Of a stretch of DNA of 64,000 nt, positions 46,698 through 59,499 are shown piece by piece. Under the pieces are notes generated by a model. The model had not been told where the DNA came from. It was given only the letters and a program-made list of their open reading frames with translations, and did no database searches. Source of the DNA: Clitoria ternatea. Lineage: Eukaryota; Streptophyta; Magnoliopsida; Fabales; Fabaceae. How positions within the stretch are numbered: the first letter of the stretch is position 1; the number at the start of each line of letters is the position of its first letter. Made by a program: the position numbers and the translations under genes. Where the stretch lies: the NCBI GenBank assembly GCA_037962975.1, contig CM075673.1:160228667-160292666 (forward strand). The letters are read 5' to 3'.

Positions 46698-47169
46698 ATT
46701 TTCTTCTCTTGGTTAGTGTCCTTGTTCCTTCATCTTAAATTTCAACCTTGCATGTTGAAGTATATTAATAATCCTCATGATGCTTGGAACAAACCATGGC
46801 TGTTTTCTCCTCTCTTAACCATGCATGTCTATTTTTCTAAAGATTCGGGAGCCTAGACAACGACCGGAGTACCTTAGGAGCAATCGGTGGAATTTTCGGT
46901 GAAATCTCTGATTTCTCTCTCCGGGCAGCAGCTATAAATGAGGGTATCCAGTTCATTTTATTGCAATTCCAGTTGTGTTGTGATGATGCTTACATATTTA
47001 GGAGCATACGTTTTGAATTTCGTCACGATCCAACGGTCGGATCTTAAACCGTAGAATTTCTTTAAACCGACGACTAAGCGCTACATTTTTGAATAAAATT
47101 GACATTCTGAAAATTTATTCGGCATTGATACAACATTCGTATACGTGGAGCAATTTTATTGAGATCGGA
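46698..47169. other. LTR-like remnant, unassigned
   Basis: GC-richer non-coding DNA with GATCCAACGGTCGGATCT and CAGCTATAAATGAGG, phrases typical of Ty3/gypsy LTRs. It is cut by the CACTA end at 47170 and by the LTR ending at 46697. Confidence 0.35.
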
Positions 47170-47698
47170 CACTACAAGAAAAACTGCAAGCGGCCACCGA
47201 ATTTAGCCACCGAATAAAGTCGTATCTATTAGCCACTGAATTTAGTCACCGAATAAAGTTTAGCAACCAACATTGTGTATGTCATATGGTTAGAGACGGA
47301 ATTTAGCCACCGAATTAAGAATTCGTGGCTAATATTTTAATTTTGAAATTAGCCACAGACATTAGCCATGAAAAATTCATTAAAAAATTAGCCACGGAAT
47401 TTAGCCACGAAAATTCAGGTAAAAAATAGCCACGGAATGAGATTCAGTGGCTAATTTATAAAAATATATTATTTATTCTAATTAGCCACGGATTTTGAAA
47501 TCAGTGACTAAATATTTTAGTTATATTTGTTTATATAGCTATGGATTTACTATCGGTGGCTAAAAATAATAGTTTTTAATGATGCTTTAGCCACAAAATA
47601 ATATTCGGTGGCTAAGTAATAAAAATATTATTTATCATAATTAGCCACGAAATTATATTCAGTGGCTAAGTAATAAAAATATTATTTATGATAGTTAG

Positions 47699-49921
47699 TG
47701 TAACACCCTGGAGCCAACTTGCAAATCCCAAAATAATTACCATCACCATATAAAATCTTTTGGATAACTTATTTTTTGCCTGGTAATTATCAAGTGATTC
47801 ACAACCTGATTCCAGAGGTTACTAATACAATATCAGAGTGCGCAACCTTTTCATAATTAACTTCTTATTATTATACATAATATCAGAGTTTTATACATAT
47901 TATATTTTACAACAGGCACCTAGATCTTATAAAATATAAAGATGTAAAGTACCAAAACATAACATACACATAATTCAGCCATAGTAGTCACACAAGCAAG
48001 CATCAACATCAAAAGCCTTCATAATTCATCCACATCAAGCATCATCTACTTTGTCACATGTCTTCCAGATTAACCACTAAAGGGTTACCACAAGTAACAG
48101 AAAGAGTGAGATAAAATATCAAATAAATAGAAATTAAATTAGAACATACACAATCATAATTAAGATGCTATGCGATACAGATGCCAAACAAGTATTTTGT
48201 ATTATATTTATATTAATATTTACATTCTCTATATGAATGAAAATGCATGATGGATCCATTCTGGTGGGAACATCTGCAGTGATTTCTAACAATAATATTT
48301 TTACAGATATCTAACCGATACTGCGCCATAATGCAACACCAACATCGGATAACAATACAATCATATCAATAACAAGTGTTGCGGGACCCACTTAAGGACA
48401 CACTGCTCAGCCCTTAAGACGGTCGTGGTACAAAACCACTGCAGAGGTCTGTTGCTCAACAGAGCACGTTCCCCCACCGGGAACCCCCTCAACGAACCCC
48501 CTGCAGATTCTTTGAACGACCAATGCATATGATGCATATGAATGCATTAGATTAAATTATTGAATTCCTTTATATAATTAATCTTAGTAATAAAATTATC
48601 ATAACAATCAAATAAGTATAATTCAAAGAATATGGAAACACATTTTCCATAATATTTATATCATAATTCAAAACATATGGAAATACATTTTCTATAATAT
48701 TTAATAATTTAAAGAATATGGAAACACATTTTTCATGTTATAGTAATTATTTAATATCATATTCCAAAGAATATGAAAAACATATTTTCCATGATATAAA
48801 ATTATACTACTAAAATAATTTAAAAACAAGAGTTTTCTTCCTTTAAATATGTTTGAATAAACTTCTGAATTTAATTTAATTAATTATATTTATTTATTTC
48901 AAAATAAAGTCTCTAGAATAATAAAAATCCAATAATAATAATAATTCTGATTTTTATAAAAAAATTATTATTTTAAGTTTTTAATCATATTTACGAAAAT
49001 GACATCGTTCTAATTTATTTACAAAAATGTCACTGCTTCTGATTTATTTACATCACACATTTTTATTTACGAAAATGCCACCGTTTCTAATTTTTAACAC
49101 CGCCTGAAAATATCCGCTGTTATAGGGTCTGATTATGCAGAACGAAAACAACAACTCTGTTCTTGTTGTTTTTGTTGTTTTATCACTTTTAATTGTAAAA
49201 TTAAACATACCAATTGATTTCAAATCATCATACAACATCAGAAACATATCATATATCAAATTCCAAACCAATCAGCATCAATTTCACAGTTTAATTCAAA
49301 TTAAATTAAAATCTAACTATATGAGTTTCTAAACAATTAACAATTAAACAAGCAATTCTAACTTAATTTCTATGTATTTAATATCATATCTCCTCTTTCT
49401 TACCTTAAAGATCCTTAAGCTTTCCTTGTGCTAAAATCCCTTGATTCTCTAAATGGGTATGAATCTTAATGTGGGAAATTAGAAGAATTTAGAGTGAGAA
49501 TGGAGGAAGGGAAAGCTTGATGAAGATGGCAATGAAGGAAGGAAAGGGGTAGGAAGAGTAGTTGAATTTAATTTGAGAGGTTATGAAGTTATTTATAATT
49601 ATTTATGGCGGTTGAGTGAAGGCGGTGGAAGAAGAAAAGGAAGGTAGAAGAGTTTTCAGGAAGGCAGAGGAGTTTGGAAGATTTTTCACTTATTTATTTA
49701 TTTATTTATTCACTAACTGGTTCTTTAATAATTCTACATTTTATTTTCATATTTTATTTTCGTTTAGTCTCATTTTATATCTAATTTACAAAATAAAAAT
49801 ATCTTTATAACCAGAATAAAATTTCCTATTTTCTAAAATTTATTTCTTATTTTTCTGAGAAACTTTAATTTTTCACTGTTTAATTACCGATTCAAATTTA
49901 ATTAAAAATTAAGTTGTGACA
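47699..49921 (-). mobile_element. Solo LTR, 2223 bp, TSD GTTAG
   Basis: It begins TGTAACACCCTGG and ends AAGTTGTGACA, with exact GTTAG repeats at 47694-47698 and 49922-49926. Minus-strand TATA-like CATAAATAATTATAAAT lies near 49590 and AAGGTAAG near 49400, as in the LTR at 306-3461, so it is the same broad class in minus orientation. Short ORFs inside are not credible. Confidence 0.88.
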
Positions 49922-50125
49922 GTTAGCCACGGAATTAAAATCAGTGACTAAATTTTTTTAAAAATATATTTTGTTGATATAGCTGCTGATTTATTATCGG
50001 TGGCTAAAAATATTGATTTTTAAGTTGTTTTTAGCCACGAAATTGATTTAGTGGCTAAATAATCAAAATATTATAATTTCCTTTTAGCCGCGGAATTGTT
50101 TCAATGGCAAAATAATTAAAATATT

Positions 50126-51540
50126 AGTTTTTTAAATTTTCCCATGTCTTTTGTTTTAATTTTCACTTTCCGCCCATTCTAAATCCCTAACTCTGAGTTT
50201 TTTCATTTCCCCCCTTGCGTTAGCTTTCGTGATTCTGACTCTTTTTCACTTTCTTCAACCTTCTTCATTTTCCATCATTGCCTTGAACCATCACGCGTCT
50301 CACTTATTCACAGTGGCCATCATGTCTCCAAACGACTGTTCCACCGTGCCACCGTGGAGGAGTCCCGATTGTCAGCCACTGTGCCTTCATACCACTACTT
50401 CATTGTGTCATTGAAGCTTTAATGGGTTTGCCTTCACTATTCTAAGGATTCAACATTTCCCTCTGCACTGGACCATCATACAACCACTCTCTTATTTCAC
50501 TCACCATTTCAGGCTGTATTACATAAGGTTTTTAATGAACTTATCTTTTATGGTTTACTTTTTTTTGTCTCTGGAGTTTTTGGCTTATGGTTTCTACTTT
50601 ACACTTCATGTTTTTGATTATATGGTTTATGTGTGTGTCTAAATGGTTTACAATGACATTTATGGTTCATGCACTTTACCTGTTTGATACAATGTCTGAA
50701 TGGTTCATTTTTATAGTTTATACATTTGTGACTCATTTTCTAGTTTCTAGTTTTCAATGTGTATTTTTGATGCCATGTTCTGCAGTGACTTCTTTCCTTT
50801 AGTTTTGTGTTGGCTTTTGATATTTGCTTTTCATTTTTATAAAAAAAGTGTTCAGGAACTTAGTTTGGCATAAGAGAATGGACTAACAACCTTGATCTAT
50901 CACTTTTCCTTATGTTATACATGAAATAAATAATTCATAATTGTTATTATAAATAAATAAACAAACACATTTTTAATCTTTTCTTTTGTAAGACCAGAAA
51001 ACATAAAAATGTTTTTTGTTTTGTGCCTAGCTAGTTTTATGGACGTTTATATACACTAACCAAGATTCTGTATTTTTATTTGATTCCTCCTCTTGTCGAT
51101 TCTCACTTTTCTGTACAACATTTTTCTTTCAATGAATCAGTGCCTCGAAGTGCTGTGTTTCATGGCCGTAGAATCCTAAGCAAGGTCAGTGTGTATATTA
51201 GTTAATTTTTCCGCATCAACAAATGTTAATTTATTTGTTTCTGTATGAAGGATTAGTCAGAGAATTCAAATCCACCAACTCTCATCCCTCTCTTCTCTTT
51301 TTACCATTTCTTGACCATTAGACTAACCTCATATCAATTTAGGCTGCTTAGTTACTTCCTTGACCAAACATTAATTTGGCTTTGCATTTTCTGTTTTAAT
51401 TTTCTAATTTCATTAAGAGCTAGAAATGCAATTCCAAAACAAATCTATCTGAGTTTTTTTTTAAGAAAACAAAAATATCATCTTCACATGGTTCATAGAT
51501 CAGTGCAAAGTGTAGGGTTAGCTCTTGTTATCTGCTAACT
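50126..51540. other. CACTA interior without recognisable gene
   Basis: TC-rich leader-like DNA to about 50520, then AT-rich sequence with ATG-GTTTA-type repeats. A short exon-like piece, VPRSAVFHGRRILSK, lies at 51140-51185 before GTCAGT. Nothing here could be assigned. Confidence 0.4.
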
Positions 51541-51612
51541 TACTTAAAGTGTTGATCCTCTTAGTTTGTGCTACTTGCATTGCCTATTAGGATTAGGCTC
51601 TCAACACTATCA

Positions 51613-52597
51613 TGGTTGATCCGGTCCTAACACCGGCCCCCAAGAGCATGGCTTTAATGCTTTGCCAGGTCAGCATTTTTAATAAAGAGAAGTACGCTTC
51701 AAATACATTACGATTACTTCTATACGGAGTGCATACCGCCAGGGCAAGTAACTCCGCCAATGCATGTTACTCCGCCAAGAAATGTAACTCCGCCAAGGCA
51801 TACTACTCCGCCAAGGCGCCTTACTCCGCCAAGGCATGTTACTCCGCCAAGGACGTAACTCCGCCAAAATTTGTTACTCCGCCAAGGTGGAAAATATTGA
51901 ATATCTTATACACATGCATAAAATGTTCCCAATGCATATTACTCCGCCAAGCCATAGGCTCATTACTGGCGGAATATTGAATTTCCCATACTGCGTAGCG
52001 AGCCCATACTCACAACCCCGGCACGAGATTGACTCTGTCTTGAGAGGTTAATAATGGGAATCACGCTGTCACGCATAAAGGGGAATAACAATAAAATAAT
52101 AAAGCATTGACGCTTTCCAGACAAGTGGTGATACCTACTACAATAATGGTGCATGTAAACGGCGCAAGGACCCACTACCTTTTCAGCATTATGCCTGAAG
52201 ACAAGGAGCGGGTCCTACCAATAATGGAGCACCAGTAACAGGTATATAAACCTCTCTCAAAAAGGTATAAGGGATTTTTCCATTTTCTCTGAACCTTACA
52301 CTCTCTTACTTGGAGAATTCTCTCTGACTGTCTTTCTAAGTCTCTAAGTATTCTGAAATACTGACCTGAGCGTCGGAGAATGATTGCAGGTACCACCCCC
52401 AATCGGGTCAAGACAAAGAAGACCCCGTCAGGCGGACTGTGACACCGCCACAGAGTTCATTACACTCCGCCTCGACGTACAAAGACTCTCCGTATTTGTA
52501 TTTATACACACATTGCTTTGTATCAAAAACATATTCATACATATATTTTGAGTTGTTCTACAAGCATATTTCTACACCCCCTGTAAAGAGCAGTTCA
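51613..52597 (+). mobile_element. 5' LTR of Tat element, start uncertain
   Basis: It ends AGAGCAGTTCA at 52597, directly before the PBS. The start is placed at TGGTTGATCCGG but no TSD is available because the 3' end is outside the window. It contains an 18-bp CTCCGCC array and a TATA box (TATATAAA, 52243-52250), followed by a CTCTC-rich leader and GAGCGTCGGAGAA (52368). Confidence 0.7.
51740..51960 (+). repeat. 18-bp TGTTACTCCGCCAAGGCA array in LTR U3
   Basis: About nine units of ACTCCGCCAAGGCATGTT-like sequence upstream of the LTR TATA box. The first eight are close to contiguous, the last stands apart. Confidence 0.85.
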
Positions 52598-52598
52598 T

Positions 52599-52616
52599 TG
52601 GCACGCCCAGTGGGAC
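52599..52616 (+). other. Tat primer-binding site
   Basis: TGGCACGCCCAGTGGGAC, the PBS form found in plant Tat elements, one base after the LTR end. It is distinct from the tRNA-Met type at 291-302. The exact primer tRNA was not determined. Confidence 0.75.
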
Positions 52617-52662
52617 CTGTAAATTTGGTAATCCCACAATCTTTGATGGATCTTCATCATTA

Positions 52663-55600
52663 ATGGAGAGACAAGGACCAGAGGTGCAGGACGAGGATTC
52701 TCCTCCACGTAATCCCAGACGTCTTAACTTTGATAATGATGCTCAGAAAAAAGTAACGCAAGCTGAATCTCCAGATCCAAGAGATGACATGATTCGAATG
52801 CTGAGAGAAGAACTTGCAGAAGTTCGTCGTGAAAAAGTGAACCCAGTGCATGAGAAAGCTGGTCCCGCAAGACAGCCACATCATGAACCACACATGCAGG
52901 AGGAATCAAGCACTCCTAACTACTCTCGTATTCCTACATACATGGAGGAGCAACGAAGCCTCCCACTGGTGAATGCTCAGCATCAAGAAGGAATGAGAGC
53001 AGGCTCAAACGTATCCCCCTCAGGATATAAGATGAGTATCCCATTTTCTAAAAGGCTCATGAATGCACATGTACCCAGACATTTACAAACTATGCAGCCC
53101 ATTTCTATAGGGAAATACACTGGGGAAACAGATCCCTCTAAGCATTTAGATGCTTATATCTACGAGGCCATGTTTCTAGGAGCTGAAGAGGATGTCATGT
53201 GCAGAATGTTCCCCAGAACCCTTACAGGCGAAGCTCTTAGTTGGTTCAAGAGCTTACCTTCAGGTTCCATTGATTCGTGGGAGGAGCTGGCCTCAGCTTT
53301 TGGAAGCCACTTCGTGATCTCCAGGGATGCACCCAGAACCTCTCATACCTTGGCTCAAATCAAACAAGGCGACAAAGAATCTCTGAAGGATTTCCTTAAG
53401 AGATTTTACAAGGAGTCAGCCATGGTCCCTGATCTGACAGAGGCAATCCAGTTGCATATTCTCATAGAAGCTATGCAACCAAAATCACCTTTCGCTTTGT
53501 CATTGGCAAAGGGACCTCCAACCACGATGAAGGAATTTCGCAGGAAGGCGTCCAAGTACGTGGGTATTGAGATGCATTTGGAAGCCATTGCATCTCGCAG
53601 TAAACCACCCCCTGCAACTCCACCTCATGACAAAGGGAAAGAGAAGTCATCGAAGAATGACAAGTCCCACCAGAGGGACAAAGTAGGGAACCAACCTTTC
53701 AAACAGCAAGACAGACGCGTGTTCAATTTTGCTCACTATGCACCACTGAACACATCATACGAGCAAATCTTGCGTGAAATAGGATGGACTACCCTCAATG
53801 TTTATGGAATTCAACGTCCACCCCCAATCAGGCGCGGTGGAAACCCAAAGAAGTATTATGAATTCCATGAGTCAGTTGGCCACACCACAGAAGAATGTAA
53901 GCAACTCAAAAATACCATTGAGGTGCTCATTCGTGAAGGTAAACTGAAACACTACTTGTTCAAAGGCAAGTCTCATGATGAGCCTGAAAAGTTTGAAAAG
54001 CGACATCGTGATCGTTCTCCGGATCCTGATAGTACTCGGGAACCAAAACGTACGGCGGTATCAGAGAAACAAAAAGGCGTTGTTCTGGAGTCCGCCCAAC
54101 GAGAACCAAGCCCTGAACCTAGATCACGAGGTAAAAGGCAGGTGGTAGACATGATTGCTGGAGGCTTCGCAGGAGGCGGACTCTCAAACACCGCCCGGAA
54201 AAACCATCATCGTATGATCTTATCTGTGCAGGGCAAGAACAAAGAATATCGCCCATTCAGGGACGGAGTTCAGACTCCGCCTATAACCTTCACAGATGAT
54301 GATTTTGGCCCAACCATTCCTGAGGGAGATGACGCAGTAGTGATCATTGCGGTGATCGCTAATATGGATGTAAAACGCATCCTAGTTGATCAGGGAAGTT
54401 CCTGCGACGTTATCTTTTATGACTGTTTTAAACACATGGGACTGACTGACGCTGATTTGCAGCCTTACACACAGGACCTTACAGCTTTTAATGGCGCCAA
54501 ACAGCCTACTAAAGGCTACTTGGACACAAGGATTACCTTCGATGGTGAACCTGGAGCAAGGACTGTGAAATCCAGGGTTCTTGTCATTGATGTTAAATCC
54601 CCATACAATGGCATCATTGGGCGGCCTACTCTGAATGCCATGGAAGCCATCGTTTCAACCCCCCACTTGTTAATCAAGTTCATCGATAAAGATAATCAAG
54701 TCTCATCTGTCAGGGGTGACCAGGAGATGGCTCGTTATTGTTACAATTTAAGTCTTAACATGGTGAAGCTTGAAACCATGTCTAAGAAAAGAAAATCGAA
54801 TGAAGGAAACAGTGCTGCGGCATCCGTCAACTTGGTGGATCTTGATCCCAGGGCGGAGTCTTCTATAGACCCACTAAATCCTTTGAAACCAACTCCTGAT
54901 GGTGGTTCCAAGTCTATTGTTTTGGGCAGCACCCCGGAGCAAATTACTAACATCAATGACAAACTGGAGCCTAACATGGAAGCAAGACTGATTGCACTCC
55001 TCCATGAGTACAAGGAAATTTTTGCCTGGATAGCTGCAGACATGCCTGGTATGGATCCTAACTTTTGTTGCCACCGCCTGGCGGTGTATCCTGAAACCAA
55101 GCCAGTGGCACAAAAGAAACGGCGTGTGGGTCCTGCTAAACAAAAGGCTGCTTGTGAACAAACTGAAGAACTCCTTAAGGCGGGGTTCATCAGGGAACTC
55201 CGTTACTCTTCCTGGCTGTCCAACGTGGTTATGGTACAGAAGGCCAATGGCAAATGGCGCATGTGCATAGACTACGTTGACCTGAATAAATGTTGTCCCA
55301 AAGATCCGTATCCTCTCCCCAACATTGACAGACTGGTTGACGACTCATCAGGATACAAGTATCTATCCTTCATGGATGCTTACTCCGGATACAACCAAAT
55401 TCCAATGTGTGAGGATGATCAGGAAAAAACAGCATTTATCAATGACAAAGGGGTCTTTTGCTACAATGTCATGCCATTTGGGCTGAAGAACGCTGGGGCC
55501 ACCTACCAGCGTATGATCAACAAAGTCTTTGAGGGCATGCACACAAAGCTGGTGGAGGTTTATATTGATGATATCATCGCCAAAACTCCGGAGGGAGGAG

Positions 55601-58110
55601 ACCATGTTGAAGACCTACGCCTCATTTTTCAACGCCTGCGGCAATACAACATGAGACTCAACCCACTAAAATGCATATTTGCTGTGCCTGGGGGGAGATT
55701 TTTGGGTTTCATGTTAACACAAAGAGGCATAGAAGCTAATCCTGACAAGTGTCATGTGATACAACAGTTACAGAGCCCCAAAACATTGAAAGAGGTACAA
55801 TCCCTCAATGGCAAAGTCGCTGCTTTAGCACGATTCATGCCAAAAATGGCTCATCGCTCTCTCCCCTTGTACAAGATGTTGAAGAAGGATAAAAAATTCA
55901 ATTGGGGCCCAGAGCAAGAAGCGGCCTTCCAAAGCTTGAAAAATGTCTTAGCCAGCCCTCCAATCCTGGTAAAACCAAGCCCAGGTGAGCAACTCATTGT
56001 TTATTTGTCTGTTTCAGATGAAGCGCTGGCAGTGGCCCTAGTCAAGGAAACAGTTGAAGGCCAACGACCGGTGTACTTCACTGGTAAAACATTGCATGGT
56101 GCAGAGTGCCGTTATCAGAAGATTGAAAAGGCAGCACTTGCAGTTGTTTGGGCCTCACGACGCCTAAGACCATATTTCCATGCACATCCCATCCTGATTC
56201 GCACAGACTTGCCACTCCGTACTATATTGTTCAAGCCAGACTTAGCAGGAAGGATGATCAAATGGGCTATAGAACTCTCTGAATTCGATATATCCTACGA
56301 ACCAAGAACTGCTATCAAGGCACAAGTCCTAGCAGATTTTGTAGTTGAATTAACAGGCTCTAGCCCAGATGCAGATTATTCACACTGGACAATATATGTC
56401 GATGGGTCTTCGAACAGCAAAGGATGTGGGGCAGGAATCGTTATAGAAAGTGATGACGGGGTACATCTTGAAATTTCATTGCACTTTACCTTCACTACGT
56501 CTAACAATCAGGCGGAGTATGAAGCCTGCTTGGCCGGACTCAGAGCAGCCCAAGATATTGGGGCCAAAACTGTTACTCTATGTAGTGATTCTCAATTAGT
56601 CATCTCACAAATTCTTGGTGAGTATCAGGCTAAAGAACCCCTGCTACAACAATATCTGGACTGCGTCAACGAGTTAAAACAGCGCTTCAATGAAGTTACT
56701 TTCAAGCATGTACCCCGCGAAGAGAATACACGTGCTGATATCCTCTCCAGGTTAGCCAGCACAAAGAAGGCGGGATGTACAACTACGGTTGTACAGAGTA
56801 CTTTGGCGGAGCCAAGTATCTCCCTTCCCTTCTCAATACATATGATTAAAAGCCGCCCCGTCGATGACAACTCCTGGATAGCTCCAATAGTTCGTTACCT
56901 GGTTAATGGACAATTACCCATGGATGATCTTGAGCGAAAGAAACTAAAGAAAGAGGCACCCTATTACACACTCCTGGATGGACAGCTATACCGTCGAGGA
57001 ATCTCTGTTCCTTATTTAATTTGTATAAATGAAAATGAGGTGCAAGCTGTTTTGGAAGAAGTCCATGAAGGGCAGTGTGGACATCATCCAGGGGCACGGA
57101 GTCTAATGAGAAAAATACTCAGGGCGGGGTATTGGTGGCCCACTCTGAAGCATGACTCCGCCTCATATGTTCAAAAATGCGATCAATGTCAACGATTCGC
57201 AAATCTTCACCATACTCCGGCCAAGGAAATGTCATCATCAATAACGCCCTGGCCTTTTTATCAATAGGGCATGGATATTCTAGGTCCATTCCCAACTGCG
57301 CCCGGCGGTATCAAATACTTGATAGTTGGTGTTGACTATTTCACCAAATGGATTGAGGCAGAGGCAGTGGTGCACATAACGTCAGCCAGGACTCGAAGAT
57401 TCGTTTATGAGAATATCATTGCACGTTTCGGAGTCCCTGGACGCATAGTCACTGATAATGGCACCCAGTTCACAGATCGCAAGTTCACTGAACTCCTAGA
57501 AAATCTCAGCATCACGCAGATTTTCTCTTCTGTGGAACACCCTCAAACCAATGGACAAGCAGAGGTCGCCAACAGAGAAATCTTGAAGGGCCTCAAGAAA
57601 CGCCTCGGTGAGGCGAAGGGTGAATGGGCAAATCAATTATGCCACGTTTTATGGGCATATAGAACTACCCCACACTCCACCACGAATGAATCTCCGTATC
57701 GGCTGACATATGGAGTCGAGGCTGTCATTCCCATTGAATTGACAGCCCCTTCAGCTCGAGTCCTCCATTTCAACGAGGAAGCCAATCAACAGAACCTCGC
57801 ACACGAATTGGAGGTTTTGGCAGAGTTGAGAGAGGGAGCCTTTGTGAGAGACCAAGCTGTCAAAACAAAGGCCGCCAAACGGTATAATGCACGTATTTTC
57901 GAACGCCGTTTCAAAGAGGGAGATTTGGTCTTGAGAAGGGCCAACATTGGCAACAAATTTGCGCACCAAGGCAAATTGGCACCAACTTGGGAAGGTCTAT
58001 ACCGAGTCATCGAGGTTTTGGGCAAGGGTACATACCGCCTGGAAAACTTGGATGGCACTCCGGTCAGAAATAAATGGAACATTTTAAATTTACGCATATA
58101 TTACAGTTAG
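52663..58110 (+). pseudogene. Tat-type Ty3/gypsy Gag-Pol, one internal stop
   Basis: A single frame of 1816 codons from ATG 52663, interrupted once by TAG at 57265-57267 (codon 1535) in the integrase, between the zinc domain and catalytic core. Order: capsid Gag (ALSWFKSLPSG near 190); knuckle-like EFHESVGHTTEEC near 398 lacking its first cysteine (Tyr instead); protease (VDQGSSCDVIF, 575); RT (FMDAYSGYNQ near 902, YIDDI at 966); RNase H (FTGKTLHGAECRYQKIEKAAL, 1137); a second archaeal-type RNase H (IYVDGSSNSKGCGAG 1243, SDSQLVISQ 1307), the mark of Tat elements; integrase HHCC near 1467 and catalytic VDYFTKW, TDNGTQF, NGQAEVANRE. No chromodomain. It copies element RNA to DNA and inserts it. 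The frame is otherwise clean, so insertion is recent. Confidence 0.93.
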
Positions 58111-58404
58111 TTGGGTAATACGGTATGATCTTTTCTTCCTAACTCAAGGATCTTCCTATGTATGCTTTCCTTGAAAGGGTTTCGAGAAGATATATCCCAA
58201 CTCAATCCTTTATGTAGTTCCATTCTCAATGAAATGCCTTCCTGTATTTAATCTTCACTCTAACTTTGAATTGATTATCCATGGCAGAATTTGTTCCCAT
58301 ACAGATAAAACAACGACTCTAAAACTGAAGCACAAACGCATAACTCTTTATTCCATAAAGATCAACCAACATGCAACGCCGCTTCACAAACGGAGTCAAC
58401 AAAA

Positions 58405-58800
58405 ACTCCTTAGGGAACTGGTGTCTCAGCTATATGCTGCACCATACTGACCCTAAGGTACAGAAAACTCCTTGGGGGGAAAGGATTGGTGTCCCAGCTA
58501 TATGCTGCACCATACCGACCCTAAGGTACAGAAAACTCCTTGGGGGGAAAGGATTGGTGTCCCAGCTATATGCTGCACCATACCGACCCTAAGGTACAGA
58601 AAACTCCTTGGGGGGAAAGGATTGGTGTCCCAGCTATATGCTGCACCATACCGACCCTAAGGTCCAGAAAACTCCTTGGGGGGAAAGGATTGGTGTCTCA
58701 GCTATATGCTGTACCATACCGACCCTAAGGTACAGAAAACTCCTTGGGGGGAAAGGATTGGTGTCTCAGCTGTATGCTGCACCATACCGACTCTAAGGTC
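58405..58800 (+). repeat. 68-bp tandem repeat downstream of Tat pol
   Basis: About six units with GGATTGGTGTC, CAGCTATATGCTGCACCATA and CCGACCCTAAGGTACAGAAA. The exact 68-bp period is shown by repeated starts near 58472, 58540, 58608 and 58676. Confidence 0.95.
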
Positions 58801-59330
58801 TTGCAGGCCGCCTATCGAAAGAACTGGTGTCACAGCTATATGCTGCACTAATTCGTCCCCAAGGTCCTGCAGGCTTCTTGTGGAAAGAGCTGGTGTCAAA
58901 GCTATATGCTGCACCACGCTAATCCCAAAATCCAACAAATTTCTTGCAGGATGAATTGGTGTCACAGCTATATGCTGCACCATACCGCCTCAAAGGTTCA
59001 ACCAATTTCTTGCAGGAACAATTGGTGTCACAGCTATATGCTGCACCATACCGCCTCAAAGATTCAACCAATTTCTTGCAGGAACAATTGGTGTCACAGC
59101 TATATGCTGCACCATACCGCCTCAAAGGTTCAACCAATTTCTTGCAGGAACAATTGGTGTCACAGCTATATGCTGCACCATACCGCCTCAAAAGTTCAAT
59201 CAATTTCTTACATGAACAATTGGTGTCACAGCTATATGCTGCACCATACTATCTCAAGGGTAAGAACCAACAAAATTCTCACAGGAAGAATTGGTGTCAC
59301 AAGCTATATGCTGCACCATAGCCATCCTAG
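58800..59330 (+). repeat. 66-bp tandem repeat, related to the 68-bp family
   Basis: About eight units sharing the core GGTGTCACAGCTATATGCTG with the previous array but with a different spacer (CGCCTCAAAGGTTCAACC). The period is a multiple of three, so both strands stay open; these ORFs are repeat artefacts. Confidence 0.93.
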
Positions 59331-59499
59331 ATTCAACAATTCTCATTTGATCAGGAGTTACACTCCGGTCCAAGTTCAAAAGGATGAACACTCCATCCAA
59401 AGCTTGACTCCGCCTAACTACCAATGTTTTACGGAGTACATGAGCAACAAACTCAAGCACTACCCAACAAGTTCAAGTAAGTTCAACACTTGTAAAATT

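Larger units (their letters stand above)
47170..51612 (+). mobile_element. CACTA transposon, left end and interior
   Basis: CACTACAAGAAAAAC at 47170 is the diagnostic CACTA terminal sequence. It is followed by subterminal repeats to 47698, resuming 49927-50125, built on palindromes of about 29 bp with TTAGCCAC...GTGGCTAA ends. 50126-51612 could be leader/interior (pyrimidine-rich 50165-50330) but encodes no transposase piece I recognise. No matching right end is in the window; the Tat element at 51.6 kb probably sits inside it. The array is interrupted by the solo LTR 47699-49921. Confidence 0.8.
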
